Source: Pyropia haitanensis (lineage: Eukaryota; Rhodophyta; Bangiophyceae; Bangiales; Bangiaceae). From it: a stretch of DNA of 64,000 nt. Every line of letters begins with the position of its first letter. Within the stretch, counting starts at the first letter, position 1. The stretch lies in contig SDUX01000008.1 of NCBI GenBank assembly GCA_008729055.1, positions 3,745,756 to 3,809,755 on the forward strand, in the 5' to 3' direction. A program made the position numbers and the translations under genes. A model generated the notes under the pieces. That model was not told the DNA's origin, did no database searches, and saw only the letters and a program-made list of their open reading frames with translations. Below are positions 30,568 through 42,770 of the stretch, in pieces.

Positions 30568-31510
30568 GGGTCTTCTGCCAGGTTTGGCAACCGACAGCCG
30601 CAGATATCAAGCAGTGGGGAGCACGGGGCGCCCCTTTTGTCGCTGTCTGAGAGCAGTACGCGCGACAGAACGGGCGCATTTAGGCTTCCGCAATGCTCCT
30701 CTTCTCCGTCAACACCGCAGGCCCCACTGTTCCGCGGTCACCGTGGACCTACAACAACCGGTTCGTGCGCCGCGATCGCGATGACCGCATGCCATGTCCC
30801 ATTCGATGGTAGCTGTGCGTGCCGGCCCAAAGAGAGGTGCGGTCCTGTTGTGGGTTTGGAAGGCATGCTCGTGGGTGATCGATGCGCGCGGCGCGTTCTG
30901 CTCTTTTCCCGATGTGCGCGCCGCCTGCGAGCTTGTATGCCTCTGTCGCCGGCGCCGGCGCGACCGACTCGTTTGTCCTATCCGACGGCATCTTCCTCGC
31001 CGACCTGCCCGTCGACCACACTGCACCGCCCCGTCCATGCCGCGTGTACGGCGTCGAGGGCTGCGGCCCCGTCCCACGCAGCGTGCCACGTGTGGATAGA
31101 GAACAACAGCGCTGGAAGGAATTTCAGTGACAGGTTGGACGCCGATGCGGGCCCGAGGGCACCCATTTCAAATGTTCAAACGTCGCTGGCACGTGGCACC
31201 AGCGCACGGGCACCCGCGCCGGGACGGCGTGCGTCCGGCGCCCGCGCCACCGCCGCCGCCCACTTCCCAGTCGTTGGCCGCTGTGGCGGTGGCGCCCCGC
31301 CGCGGGTGGCGCCCGTCCACCCCGTCCCGGCTGCCGTGCTGCCGCGCGCGTACCTCCCTGGTCTACACCCGTCGTGGTGCCGCACGTCGCCAGCGCCGCC
31401 AGGACCGTCGCTACCTTGCGCGCCCTGCCGTCGCGGCCGGGCACGCGCCGCGGCGGTCGCGGGCGGGGGCACCCTTAGCGGCGGCGGCGGTGGCGGCGGC
31501 GGCGGCGGCG
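30568..31510. other. Intergenic, SMC4 5' region
   Basis: Mixed composition, becoming strongly GC-rich after 31200. No gene or TATA box recognised. Confidence 0.35.
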
Positions 31511-34500
31511 ATGGCGTCGTCACCGACGCTGTCGCCGGCGGGGGAGCCGCCGGCGGTACCCTCCCCGCCGCCGGTCTTGTCACCAGCCGCGTCGCGGCCC
31601 GTGGCGGCGGCGGCGGGGGTGGCCACCGGCGGCGGCTCCCCCCCCCCCCCCCCACCCCCCCCCCCCCCCTCCACCCGGCGGGCGGCCACGCCTGGCCATC
31701 CGCCGGGTGCGGCTGGAAAACTTCAAGTCGTACGGCGGCACCGTCACGGTGGGCCCCTTCCACAAGCGCTTCTCCGCGATTGTGGGCCCCAACGGGTCGG
31801 GCAAGTCCAACGTCATTGACGCGATGCTCTTTGTGTTTGGCAAGCGCGCCAAGCAGATGCGGCTGGCCAAGGTGTCGGAGCTGCTCCACGCGTCGGCGGG
31901 CCGCCCGGCGGCGGCCGCCGCGACCGTCACGGTCGACTTTCACGAGATTGCCGACACGGGCGACGGGGATGAGGACTATGACGTCGCGCCCGGGTCGGCC
32001 TTTTCCGTCTCACGGACGGCGTACAAGAACAACACGTCGCGGTACGCGCTCGACGGGCGGACGGTGACGTTTGGGGAGGTCAACGCGGTGCTCCGCCGCA
32101 AGGGCGTGGACCTCGAGCACAACCGCTTCCTCATCCTGCAGGGGGAGGTGGAGCAGATCGCGATGCTGCGGCCCAAGGGGGCGGCGCCCCACGACACGGG
32201 GCTGCTCGAGTACCTCGAGGACATTATCGGCTCGTCGGCGCACGTGCCCGAGATCGACCGCCTCGCCGCCGAGGTCGACACCCTCAACGAGGAGCGGCTG
32301 TCCAAGCTGCACCTCGCCAAGGCGGTCGAACGCGAGCGCGACGGCCTCGTCGGTGCCAAGGACGAGGCGGAGGCGTTCCTCGCGCTCGAAGGGGAGCTCG
32401 CCGCCAAGCGCGCGGCGCTCCACCGCGACACGCTCGCCGCCGAGGCCACCGCCGCCGCCGCCGTCTTTGCCCGCCGCGACGCGCTGCAGGCGCGCGTCGA
32501 CGCGCAGCGGGCGGAAATGGCCGCCGCCGCGGACGCGGTGCGCGCGCTCGACGCGCGCCACGCGGCGGCGCGCGCGGCGCGCGACGCCGCCGCCGCGGCG
32601 GCAACGGACGCGCGCGACGCGGCGGTGGCGGTGGAGCGCCAAGACATCCAGCTGCGGGAGGCGGCGGCGCACCTGGCGGCCAAGGAGAAGAAGCACGCCG
32701 CGGCGGCGGACCGGGAGCGGGCCAAGGCCGCCGCCGCCGACGCGGACGCCGCGACGCACACCGCCGCCGCGGACGCGGCGGCCGCCGACGTGGCGGCCGC
32801 ACAGGCGGGCCTCACCACCGCCGAGGCGGCGCTGCAGGCGCTGTACGAGCGCCTCCGTGGGGAGACGGAGCCCCTCCGCCGGCGGGTGGAGGCGGCACAG
32901 CGGGCGCGGCTGCCCCACACCGCCGCCGTTGCCGACGCGCAGCGGGCGGTGGACGTGGCCGCCCGGGAGGCGGAGCTGCTCGCCGCCGCGCTCGCCGCGC
33001 CGGCGCGTGCGCGCGACGCGGCCGCCGCCGAAGTGGCCGCCGTCGGGCGGGAGCTCGCCGCCGCGCGGGGGCGGCTCGAGGCGGCCACCGCCGACGCGGC
33101 CGCCGCCGCCGCGGCGGTGACACGGGCGGACGCGGAGCGCGCGGCGGCGGCGGCGGCGGTGGCGGACGTGGACGCGCGCATCCCGCCGCTGCGGGTGGCG
33201 GTCGAGCGCGGCCGGTCGGCGGTGGCGGAGCGGTCCTCCCGTGGCCGCCTCTTTGCCGCGCTCGCCGACGAGCCGTCGCTGCGGACGGTCGGCCGCCTCG
33301 CCGACCTCGCCGCCGTCGACGCCAAGTACGACGTTGCGGTCGGCGCGGCGGCGGGCGGCACGCTCGACAACATTGTCGTTGCCACCGCCGCCGACGCGAC
33401 CGCGTGCGTGCGCTTCCTCCGCGACCGCGGCCTCGGCCGGGCGACGTTTATCATCCTCGACAAGATGGCGCACCTGGAGGGTGCGCTCCGCCGCACCCCC
33501 CCGCCCGCGCCGCTGCCACGCCTCTTTGACCTCCTCCGCCCGCCCGCGCCGGGCGACGCCGCCGCCCGCGCGTTTGCGGCGGTGCGGCCGGCGTTTTATT
33601 ACGCGCTCCGCGACACGCTCGTCGCCGAGACGCTCGACGCCGCCACCCGCGAGGCGTTCAAGCCCACCCGCCGGGCGCGGGTGGTGACGACGGGGGGGGA
33701 GCTCGTCGAGCCGTCGGGCGCCATGTCGGGTGGTGGCTCCGCGGCGCCGCGGTTCCGCCTCGGCGGGGGGGGGGGGCGGGGGGTGGGGGGGGCGGCGCCG
33801 GCGGCGGCGACGACGCCTCCCCCGCCCGCGTCGCGGCGGCGGCCTCGGCGCTCGACGCGGCGCTGGCAGAGCGGGACCGCCTCCGCACGGCGGCGGCGTC
33901 GGCCGAGGCCGCCGCCGCCGCCGCCCGTGCCGCCGCGGACGCGGCGGCCACCGCCGTTGCGGGCGTGCGCCTGCAAGTCGCGTCGGCCGAGGCGCGCGCC
34001 GCGGCGGCCGACGCGGACCTGGCCGCCAAGACCACCGCCGCCGCCACCGCCGCCGCGTCTGCCACCCCCACCGCCCGCCACGCGGCGGTGACGGCGGCGC
34101 TGCCCGCCCTCGCCGACACCCTCGCGGCGGCCAAGGCGGCGTGCGCGTCGCACGAGGCGGACATGGACGCGCTCCAAGCGGCGGTCCTCGCCGTTGGCGC
34201 CGCCGACCGCGACGCCGCACAGGCGGCGGTGGCGGCCGCCGCGGCGGCCGTCGACGCCGCCTCCTCTGCCGCCTCTGCCGCCGCCGTCCGGTCCGAGACG
34301 GCCACCCGCGCGGGCGCCGCCGCCACCGCCGCCGCCACCCGCGCGGCGGCGGCCGCCGCCGCCGCCGCGGCGGAGCGGACGCGCGTCGACGCGGAGCGGG
34401 CGGGCCTCGACACGCGGGCGGCGACGGCGTCGGCGGCGGCGACGGCCGCCGCCGCCGCCGCGGCGGACCACCAGCGGCAGCTCGACGCGGTGGGGGCGGA

Positions 34501-35960
34501 GCGGGCGGCCGCCGCGGCGGCCGCCGCGGACGCGCAGGCGGCAGAGGTGGACGTGGCCGCCGCGCTCGACGCGGAGGGGCGGGCGGCGGCGGAGGCGCGG
34601 CGGCGGGTGCGGCACGCGCGGAAGCGGCTGGGGGGGGTCCGCGCACAGCAGCGGCGGCTGGCCGCCGAGCTGGACGCGATTGATGAGGAGGAGGAGGAGG
34701 AGGAGGAGGAGGAGGAGGGGGGGGGGGGGGGGGGGGGGGTGGGGGGGAGGCCGTTGCTCGGGGGGGTGCCGCCGCCGCTGGCGACGCTGGCGACGCTGGC
34801 GACGCTGGCGACGCTGGCGTCGGCGGGGCGGGGGGGGGGGGGGGGGGGGGGAGGGGTTTGCGCCGCGCATCATCGGCCGCGCGCGGGGGGAGGCCGACGC
34901 CGTCCAAGCGAAAGGGGCGGCGGCGGCGGCGGCGGCGGCGGCAGAGTGGCGCGGCGTCTGCGTCTGGGAGCGGCGAGGAGGGGGACCCGGACCCCGCCAC
35001 GGGGGACGAGGAGGAGGGGGGGAGGCGGGGGAGGGCGCCGCGGCAGCGCGGGGCAAGGAGCGCACCGACGGCAAGGGCGGCGACGGCAAGGGCGGCGACG
35101 CCGCCGCCCCCGAGGAGGAGGAGGAGGACAAGGAGGGGGAGGACGAGGACGAGGAGGAGGAGGAGGAGGCCGTCGACGACGTGGTGCGGATGGACGCGGC
35201 GGAGCGCAAGACCGCCGACGCGGAGGTCAAGGCGCTCGAGGCGCGCGTCGCGGCGATGCGGGTCAACGTGGGCGCCATCAAGCAGTACCGGCGCAAGGCG
35301 CGGGACTGCCGGCGGCGGGTCGCCGCCCTCGACGCCGCCACCGCCGCCCGCGACGCGGCGCGCCGCGCGTGCGAGGCGGTCCGCCGGGCGCGGCTGGCGC
35401 AGTTTATGGCGGGCTTCGCGGCGATTACGCTGCAGCTCAAGGAGATGTACCAGATGATTACGCTCGGCGGGGACGCGGAGCTGGAGCTCGTCGACAGCCT
35501 CGACCCGTTTGCCGAGGGCGTCGTCTTTTCGGTGCGGCCGCCCAAAAAGTCGTGGAAGAACATTAGCAACCTGTCGGGCGGGGAGAAGACGCTCTCCTCC
35601 CTCGCGCTCGTCTTTGCGCTGCACCACTACAAGCCGACGCCGCTCTACTTTATGGACGAGATCGACGCGGCGCTGGACTTTAAGAACGTCAGCATCGTGG
35701 CCAACTATGTCAAGGAGCGCACCAAGGACGCGCAGTTCATCATCATCTCGCTGCGGAACAACATGTTTGAGCTCGCCGACCGGCTCGTCGGCATCTACAA
35801 GACCGCCAACAGCACCAAGAGCGTCACCATCAACCCGCACGCGTTTGCGCTGCCGGCGGTGGCGCCGCCGCCGCCGCCGGGGGGGGGGCGGGGGGGGGGC
35901 ACCGCCGCGGCGGCCGCGGCCGCGGCCGCGGGGGGGTCCGCCGCCCGCCGGGACAGGTAG
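31511..35960 (+). CDS. SMC4: Condensin subunit SMC4 (frame changes at three homopolymer sites)
   Basis: SMC ATPase of condensin, which compacts chromosomes. ATG 31511 (MASSPTLSPAGEPPAVPSPP) opens a Pro/Ala leader. After C16AC15 (31638-31669) the frame changes into PRLAIRRVRLENFKSYGGTV, then Walker A GPNGSGKSNVIDAMLFVFGK, then SMC4-specific HNRFLILQGEVEQIAMLRPK and LLEYLEDIIGSS. Long Ala-rich coiled coil, then the hinge (KYDVAVGAAAGGTLDNIVVA, RATFIILDKM). A second frame change falls at G runs 33765-33787; a third near G22 at 34830-34851, after a poly-Glu stretch. The C-terminal head has LKEMYQMITLGGDAELELVD, signature LSGGEKTLSSLALVFALHHY and Walker B PLYFMDEIDAALDFKN. Total size, about 1,480 codons, fits SMC4. 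Coiled coils are unusually Ala-rich, in line with base composition. Confidence 0.93.
34685..34851 (+). repeat. GAG microsatellite, G runs and a 9-bp tandem repeat inside SMC4
   Basis: GAG repeats (34685-34716, poly-Glu), a long G run to about 34739, then about four copies of ctggcgacg (34780-34818, Ala-Thr-Leu repeats) and a G22 run. They lie where SMC4 normally has divergent C-terminal coiled coil, a variable part of the protein. Confidence 0.85.
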
Positions 35961-36496
35961 CGCCGGCCGGCCGGCGGGGCGAGCGGCGGCCTGCGACGCG
36001 CGGCGGTGTACAGGTAGAAAAACAGGGCGTCAGGGATGAACGCCCGTACCGGGCAGTATTTGTCGGTTTGCTCTTGTTTTTTCTCCCGCCACCGGCAGCG
36101 GGCTGTCGAGTTGCTCGTGGCGTGTGTGCCACGCCAGCCCGCTCCCGGTCCTCGCGCACAGCCAGTTCAAAAGGCTTTTTGTGCGGACATGCGGCTTCCC
36201 AGGCGTGATGTATGATGGCGCACTGGAGATAACAGCAACAAAAAAACAGCACAACAATGAAGAGTTCCAACTGTTCCTGGCTGTCCCTCGTTCCACGCCA
36301 CCCTCCCCAAGATCTTCAGCGAGAAAGCCCACCGCACACGGATGCTTCCCTTCCTTGGTTGTTTTTTTTGGACTGGGAGCCCTAGGGCAACGCTCTCGTC
36401 TGCCCTCATACCATAGGGAAGCACCATAACCAATAGCTGCTCAGTGTCGCGCTCAGTTGATGCGCAGACAAGACACAGGGCGACTGTCTGGGGATG
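35961..36496. other. Intergenic, drop in GC content
   Basis: Downstream of SMC4 the GC content falls. Near 36413 the sequence ccatagggaagcaccataacc resembles the end of the MITE arms described next. No gene seen. Confidence 0.35.
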
Positions 36497-36726
36497 TGGT
36501 GCTTCCTAAACAAAGTGGATGTGGACGGTACGTGAAGTTGTACGAAATAGCTGCATGGACCAATAGATCCCACACCTGCACGTCCGCCCATCATCCACTC
36601 TTTACTGTGCTTCCGCGAAAAAGTGGATGTTGCTCGGACCTGCAGGTGCGGATTCATTGGTCCAGGCAGCGATTATATGCACCTTTACGTACCGTCAACA
36701 TCCATTTTTTACAGCAAGCACCATAG
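36497..36726. mobile_element. Fold-back MITE-like element of 230 bp
   Basis: The two halves are imperfect inverted copies: tgtggtgctt...gtggatgtggacggtacgtg at the left, and the reverse complement of the right end reads tatggtgctt...tggatgttgacggtacgta. Pairing continues through ggaccaat and on to catccact/agtggatg around a short centre near 36610. A related single arm is at 44227-44350. No coding capacity. No target duplication was identified. Confidence 0.7.
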
Positions 36727-39700
36727 CGGACGCACAGTATCAGACCAGATGGTCCAGAAGACTGGCTCCAGTTGCGGCTTCCTCACGTGCTCTGGTCAAG
36801 ACATGGCCTGAGATCCAGAGGAAACAGGGGTGGACCAATCAACGTCCGGTTCGAGATGGGCTCCCAGCTGCAGCCAATCAAATGCTTTTTGGGATGTGAA
36901 GCGCCACGCGATCACTGTGGCCTTCTCGCGTTGTATTCGTCTACGTACGAGCCGTCAGGTGCGTGCCATTGTGCAGTCACACAAGTGCACAACCGCCAAA
37001 ATTGGGACGACAGCAAAGAGAAACGCAGCCAAACTCTTGTGATCAGTCTTCTGCACCAGGCACAGCTCGTGGTGACACCAAACTTGGTGTATCTCATGAC
37101 GAAAGAATGGGCTTTTCTCTCATGTACGTTGTTGCTTCTGGGGATGTCCCCTTCACAAGAAACGGCCAAGAATGGTTGACATTCGGTACAGATTGGCTAC
37201 GAAAGGGCGCCTCCCACCCGCGAGCCGCGTCCCGCCAGCGCGCTGTGGACCCCCCATCCCCCTTGGGCGATCCATCGAGTGTCCACCGAACTATCTCGCG
37301 GTTGCCGCTGTCGCCGCCGGCGCTGTCGACACCCCCACCAGCCGCGGTATATCAGCCGCGTGTGCCTCGGTGGAGCGGACGGCGGATGCGCGCCGCCCAG
37401 CGGCGGGCTGGGGTGCCCCCTCAAGCCGCCGCCCCTGCCACCGCCCACGGCGGGAGCGTGGGCGGGAGTGCCCCCTCGTGCCGCCGCCGCCGCTACCTCC
37501 GCGATGGTCGGGATCAGCCGCGGTGCTGGCCTGCGGAGGGTGGGCACAGCAGAGGGTGCTGCGCGATCAGCTGGCGGAGGGATGGACACTTCTGAGGGGG
37601 GTCAGAAGCGCGAACAGGCGTTGACCTCTGCACAGGCAGGGCATTGGAGATTTCGGGGTGCATGACAGACATTGGGGTATGACACAAGTATCGATGGCGT
37701 CGATGGGATGCCGGCAGCGGGGTACGACGCAAGGCGAGCAAGTCATGAAAGAACAGATACGGGTGTGCCGATTGCGGTCCTCGCATTGCGCTCACTGCCT
37801 CTACCCCCCGTCTCACCGATCCCAGTCCTTGCACGCACAACGGATGGGACATGCGTACGACCTGCGGGTAGCCCCGCGCGATGGCGCGCGAGGAGAAACC
37901 ACCCCTGACGCACTACATGCGGCATTGAGCCCGTGCCCTTCCCGCAGGTTGCCCTGCCACCAGGTGATTTCTCCATAGACGATCCGCGGAGGACAGAGGG
38001 GGGGTCGACGGAGGTGGGGCGACGTGAGGATCTTGTCTGCCGACCGTGCGGACAGACATGAAGAGTAGCGTAAGCCGAGGGAGGCTTTGTCGAGGCTCGG
38101 CGGGCAGACACGCACTACCCGCCGCCACTGACGCAATGCACTGGACGCTGTGCAAGGCCCGGGGTGTGGACACGGATCTGCCTGGGCCGACAACCGAGCA
38201 GCACCCACCGCTGCAAGAAGGAGAAAAGGGGAGACACTCCCGCACACTCTGTCCGCCATCCGCCATACCCGGTGAGACGATGCAGGCAGCCCCGCGGGTC
38301 TGGGGCGCCACGACAAAGCGCCACCAAGGACTCTGATCGCTTATGTCCGGCGACGGTGCGGTATCTCCGCCTGCCGACGCAGGGCGGCAGGCGACAGCGC
38401 GGGCTTGGCCCCGAGCAAGGGGCGCGACGCTCAGCGGGCTCGCGCACGCGCGCTAGTTGGCGCCGCCTTCCACGCTTCCAGTGCCCCTGGCCGCCGCTGG
38501 TGGGGGGGCCGCCGGCCCCGCGAGGCGACGGCCAACACCCCCCGCCACCCCACCGTCAGGAAGATCTGCACGCTGAAGAACACAAATTTTTATCCTTGTG
38601 TTATCCTTGAGAACATTATTCAGATTAGTGCTTTTGTATCCAAGGCGCGGTCTCGCGAGCGTCGGAGACACTCGTGTTCAATATTGTATCTCGAGCCCGA
38701 GCGTCGCGGGTCTAGGCTTATCAGCCCGAGAAATGGAATTGTAGTGCAACGTCGCAATCCTCATCAGTCGTGGTCGATATGGTCCCATTTCGGCGCGACG
38801 GCCGGTCGGGAGCTCGCGGGCGCCACGTGGCCTGCCACGTTGGGGCTGCCCGTATCTAGGTCGCCTGGCTGGTCCTACTTTTGTGAGGCCTGGCCGTCGT
38901 TGGACTCGCCGGCGCTGGCCCCAGGTGCTCGCGCATAATATGATAGTGGGAGCCTACGCTTTACTGACGGACGAGGCGGGCGTGCATCCGCGCCGGCTGC
39001 TGCGCAGTTTGCTTGCCGCGTCCGCCCGAGAGCTGCCGCATGCAGTTGGGAGGGGCATCGCCGTTCGTGGTAGGCGTCGCCGGCGGCCTCGGCGCACGCC
39101 ATGCTGCTGACAACCTGCACTGTCCGTCGCCGCCGTCGCAGACGTAAACCGCGGTAGCTGGCATGCCGCGTCCGCCCAGTCACCGCCGCGCGCAGTTGAG
39201 GTTGGGGCTGTTGTCCGTGGTGTCCGTCACAGGTGAAGAAGGCGCCGGCCGCACTGGGGGGTGCACGAAGAAGAGAACACACAGTAAGAAAATAAACAAT
39301 CAAACGTCACCGCCTTGCAAGGCACAAACACAAGAAGCACAAACAAAAAAGAAACTCATCTCACAGGTCATGCCAGCTGCGGTATACACGTGTTCTGCAT
39401 CCATGTCGGCCTGGGGCCGCCGACATCCATAAGCAGCAGCCACCAACGCGCCGGACCTACCACCGATCCCCCCGCTGGCAACAACTTGTCCGCAAACCGC
39501 CCGCCGGGGGAACCCACCAGCAACCAAGTCGGCGGACGTGGCCGCCGGCGCCCACCACCGACAACCACCAACTCGGCCGACGAGGCCGCCGGTGCCCCCC
39601 GCCAGCAACCACAAGCCTTGTCATCCGGACCACCCGCTCCCTCGGCCAGCACGAGCGTGTCGACCAACTTGGCGCAGACGCCCTCCACCGCCGGCGATCC

Positions 39701-41569
39701 GAAGGGAAATCCGAGCTGGAGGACAGCATGTCCCACGGTATGTCCTTGGCGAGGTTGCGGTCGCGGCTGCGAGATCGAACGACACCCCACGAGCTCGCTG
39801 CTCGCCTCAAGTAACGAGCTTATGGCTCAGTTTGAATGTGCCAAATGAGTGAAGTCGCCCCACCCGTGTACATAAGTACCACTCAACCACGAGAGGCCCC
39901 ACGAGACCCACGCGAGTCGAGCGGACGAGCCCCAGTTCTGGCATTTCCACGAGACATAGGCGCGTGAGACGGCGAAAGTAGCCTTGGTTCACGCCGACGC
40001 GCTATCCCGAACTATTTCCCTTGGCAAACGTCTGCATAAGAATTTTCCTTCTTCAAGGTTTTCCCGGATACCTCGTACCAGCCAACGTTTTGGGCCTCAG
40101 TCAGTCTTTGTGACGACGACGTGCCCCCCAATTACATACCCTAGCTGGCGCGGGTTGCGTTGTGGGCCGGTCGGCAGCGTCGAGGTGTCTCGGCACGCCA
40201 ACAGGGATTGCTTGGAGTCCTACCCTGTCACGCGTGCCGCCCCTCACGCGCCGCCCCTTCCGCCGGCGCTGGTAGGTCGACCGTACAAACACCACCTCGT
40301 GCGGCCATCGTGACCGCGGGGCGGTCTTCTGTGCACCTGGCGTAGCCACGGGGACGTCCAGCAGGCCCAGTGCCATGCGCTACGCGCCGGCGGTGGGCGT
40401 GCGCCGCAGCCGTGGCGACGGGCTTGGCTGGCGAGGCTCGCGGGCGGCTGGCGTACGGCCGCCAGCCGGGATCCGCGGCCGCCCTGCCACTCTGCCAGTC
40501 TCGAGAGTCATCCTGCAGAGCAGGCAAGGTGTCCACTAGATCTGGGGAGCGGGTGCCAACGCTCGCCGCCAGCTCAACGCGTAGCCGGTATGGAATAGCA
40601 CCTGCAGGTGATCTTCGTCTGCAGGCGCTTTCCACGCCTGCGAACAGAGCCCACCATGCCCCACCCCTCGTCGGCGTGTCTCGACGTGCAGCCGCTTCCG
40701 CACTCGAGTGTGGTACCCCACCCTGTCACACAACCACCGCCATAGCCCCAGCCTGAGGCGGCCAAGGGCCGAGGTGCCCCTCCAGATGACAGCAGGGCCG
40801 TCGGTGGTGGCCCCCGCCTCTACCCCTTCAGTCAGCGGGAAAGTAGCACCTGGTGGCGTCCCACCGGCCAAGTCCGCTGGTCTCGCAACCGGAGGCGGCG
40901 GTCGCGGCCGGTTGCAGCCCGCCGACGACGGCGAGGCACGCAGCCCCACGTCGTCACGTACCTGACCCTGCCGCCCCCACCCCCTCCCCTCCGTCTCGTC
41001 TTTCCCCTCTGCAGGGGAACCCACGCAAGGGTGACGCCGACTTTCGCACCCCTCCTCCCCACACCTCCTCCCACCCGCCACTCGGCTGTTCCAGCGGCCA
41101 TCCCCGACCCGCGCTAGCGGCCACGCCAACACGAGGCTCGGCGAGGAGCCGCGGGGCGCGCTCCTCACCGCCGGCCAACACCTGTAGACGCCGCGCTATG
41201 CCCAGACGCTCAGCCGGGGCTGATCGCGTGCGCGGTGGAAGCCGGCGGCCCTCCCGCGCGCAGCCACGGTGGCGAGATGATCATCCTCAAACTGAGGCAT
41301 CCTAAGCAGTGGGGCAGTGCCTCCTCAATTTCGTACGTGCCTGTTCAGGAACTAGACTGACTACATCAGACCGCAACATTCCAAGTCTTAGTAGAAGGGG
41401 ATACTGCTTCATGGGAGGCACCTCAACTCAATAGGGCCAGCTCAGAGAACCAAGGGCGGACTGTCTTTTCCATGGGATTGCCACGTACGCGTGTGTACAA
41501 CCCCTGTCCGTCTTTCGCGGACACTTAGCAATGCCAGGTGAAGAACGTCAAGCTTTACACATTTACTCA
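36727..41569. other. Gene-poor region, no gene supported
   Basis: About 4.8 kb without recognisable coding sequence. It includes a less GC-rich start (36730-37170), a GC-rich middle, an AT-richer piece at 38570-38790, and mixed sequence to 41569. Open frames lack domains, homopolymer-bridged continuations or splice logic. Together with the decayed elements at either end it looks like an old transposon graveyard. Confidence 0.4.
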
Positions 41570-42770
41570 GAAAGATGAAGCCATACTTCCGAGCGACTGA
41601 ACGGAAGAGAGAAAACAAGAAAAGTAGACATTCAAAGAAACAGACAACGAAATGAAGTCAACTAACGGGAACGAGGAGGAACTCCATCAGTGCACGTCTC
41701 TTTGTGCCCCTCCATCGCAATTCTTCCACAAAAAGGCCAAAGACTCAACCCACACCGGCACACCATGTGCTGTCCGGCTACCTGCGCTTCATCCACGTGG
41801 GCAGCCTGTTCAGGTGCCTTCTTGCAGCGAGGAACTTTTGGAAGCCTCGTTTCCTCCGCCTCAGCTGCCAGTTCCGCCGTTCCGTTTTGTGCGCAGGCCA
41901 CCAAGATGTATAGGGAGTGGATGGCACCATATAGGACCACGGCCTATCTACCTGACACGTTATTCCTGCAAGGAGCATCTTGTTGCCTGCTTGCCACAAG
42001 CACTTCTCCCGTCACTTCATATGCCTTCGCTCGAGGGGGCGGCCCAAGGTCGGCCACTCTTAGATTTTCATCAGCCTACGCACGTACGACCTTCGGGTTT
42101 AGAGGCCAGAACCCCTATTCACAGACCAATGGCTCGCGACGACGGCAGACAATATGTATTCCGTCTCGCAATGGTACGCAGCCGCCCGAAGCACACCATG
42201 CACGTTCTCGCCACACGACAAGGCGTCCATAAAGTACTTGTCGTTCTTGACCCGCAGTTGACGGTGAAACCTCAATTGGCGCGGCTGCTTACGGCCGCAA
42301 GAAGTGAAGAGGCGTTGGAAGCAAGGAGGAAGAGGTGCACTCCCGTCGCCAGCGCCCTTTCGAGCGTGTGTACCTGCAGTTGGGCAGGACACGGTTCGTC
42401 AAAAAGGAAAAGAGGAAAGGTGAGATTCGTGAGTGTCTACTCCGCGATGAAGTCCATCAACCGGCCAAAGAGGTCCGCACCGAGGAAGCTCATACCTGTC
42501 CAGCAACAACCGCGCGGCCAGGAACAATGCGAGACCCGTGTAGCCGGTTCCAATTGTGGCTCATGAGCACCCGTTTCCATTTGCTTCCAGTCGCCACGAC
42601 AACCTGGGAGACCAGGCGGCCGCCGTTGACAACGATTCTCGTCTCGCCAAAGAATTGCGAGTTGAAAAAACCCGCCAGCTGATCACAAATTCCATCCACG
42701 TTGGCCAACATATGGGCCCCCAATTTTTTTTCTGCTAGCGCCTTGCCGGTTCGAGCCTCACGATGAACGC
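41570..42770 (-). pseudogene. Decayed, truncated relative of the DD35D transposase
   Basis: Fragments in several frames match the element at 4555-6435. The C-terminal piece (41662-41940) has RGAIHSPYNLVAS-like and AMEGH..T...GVP.RSR sequence. The middle (42099-42392) has LRVKNDKYFMDALSCGENV and AAAYHCE. The upstream piece (42490-42723) has MGAHMLANVDGICDQLAGFF and GETRIVVNGG. The first catalytic Asp of FDETR is replaced (FGETR), and there are many frameshifts and stops. Homology extends into the purine-rich 3' flank from about 41570. The N-terminal third and both TIRs are missing. This is an older, non-functional copy in a less GC-rich setting. Confidence 0.85.

Noticed and set aside
32010..35840. 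A 1,276-codon open frame opposite SMC4, and similar long frames opposite other genes (for example 2068-3213, 15217-16080, 13902-14381)
   Set aside because: They are shadows caused by high GC content at third codon positions; the other strand carries conserved domains.
38570..38740. AT-richer stretch considered as an snRNA (U6- or U2-like)
   Set aside because: A few words such as aaggataacacaagg resemble U6, but the invariant ACAGAGA and AGC motifs and the branch-recognition sequences are missing.
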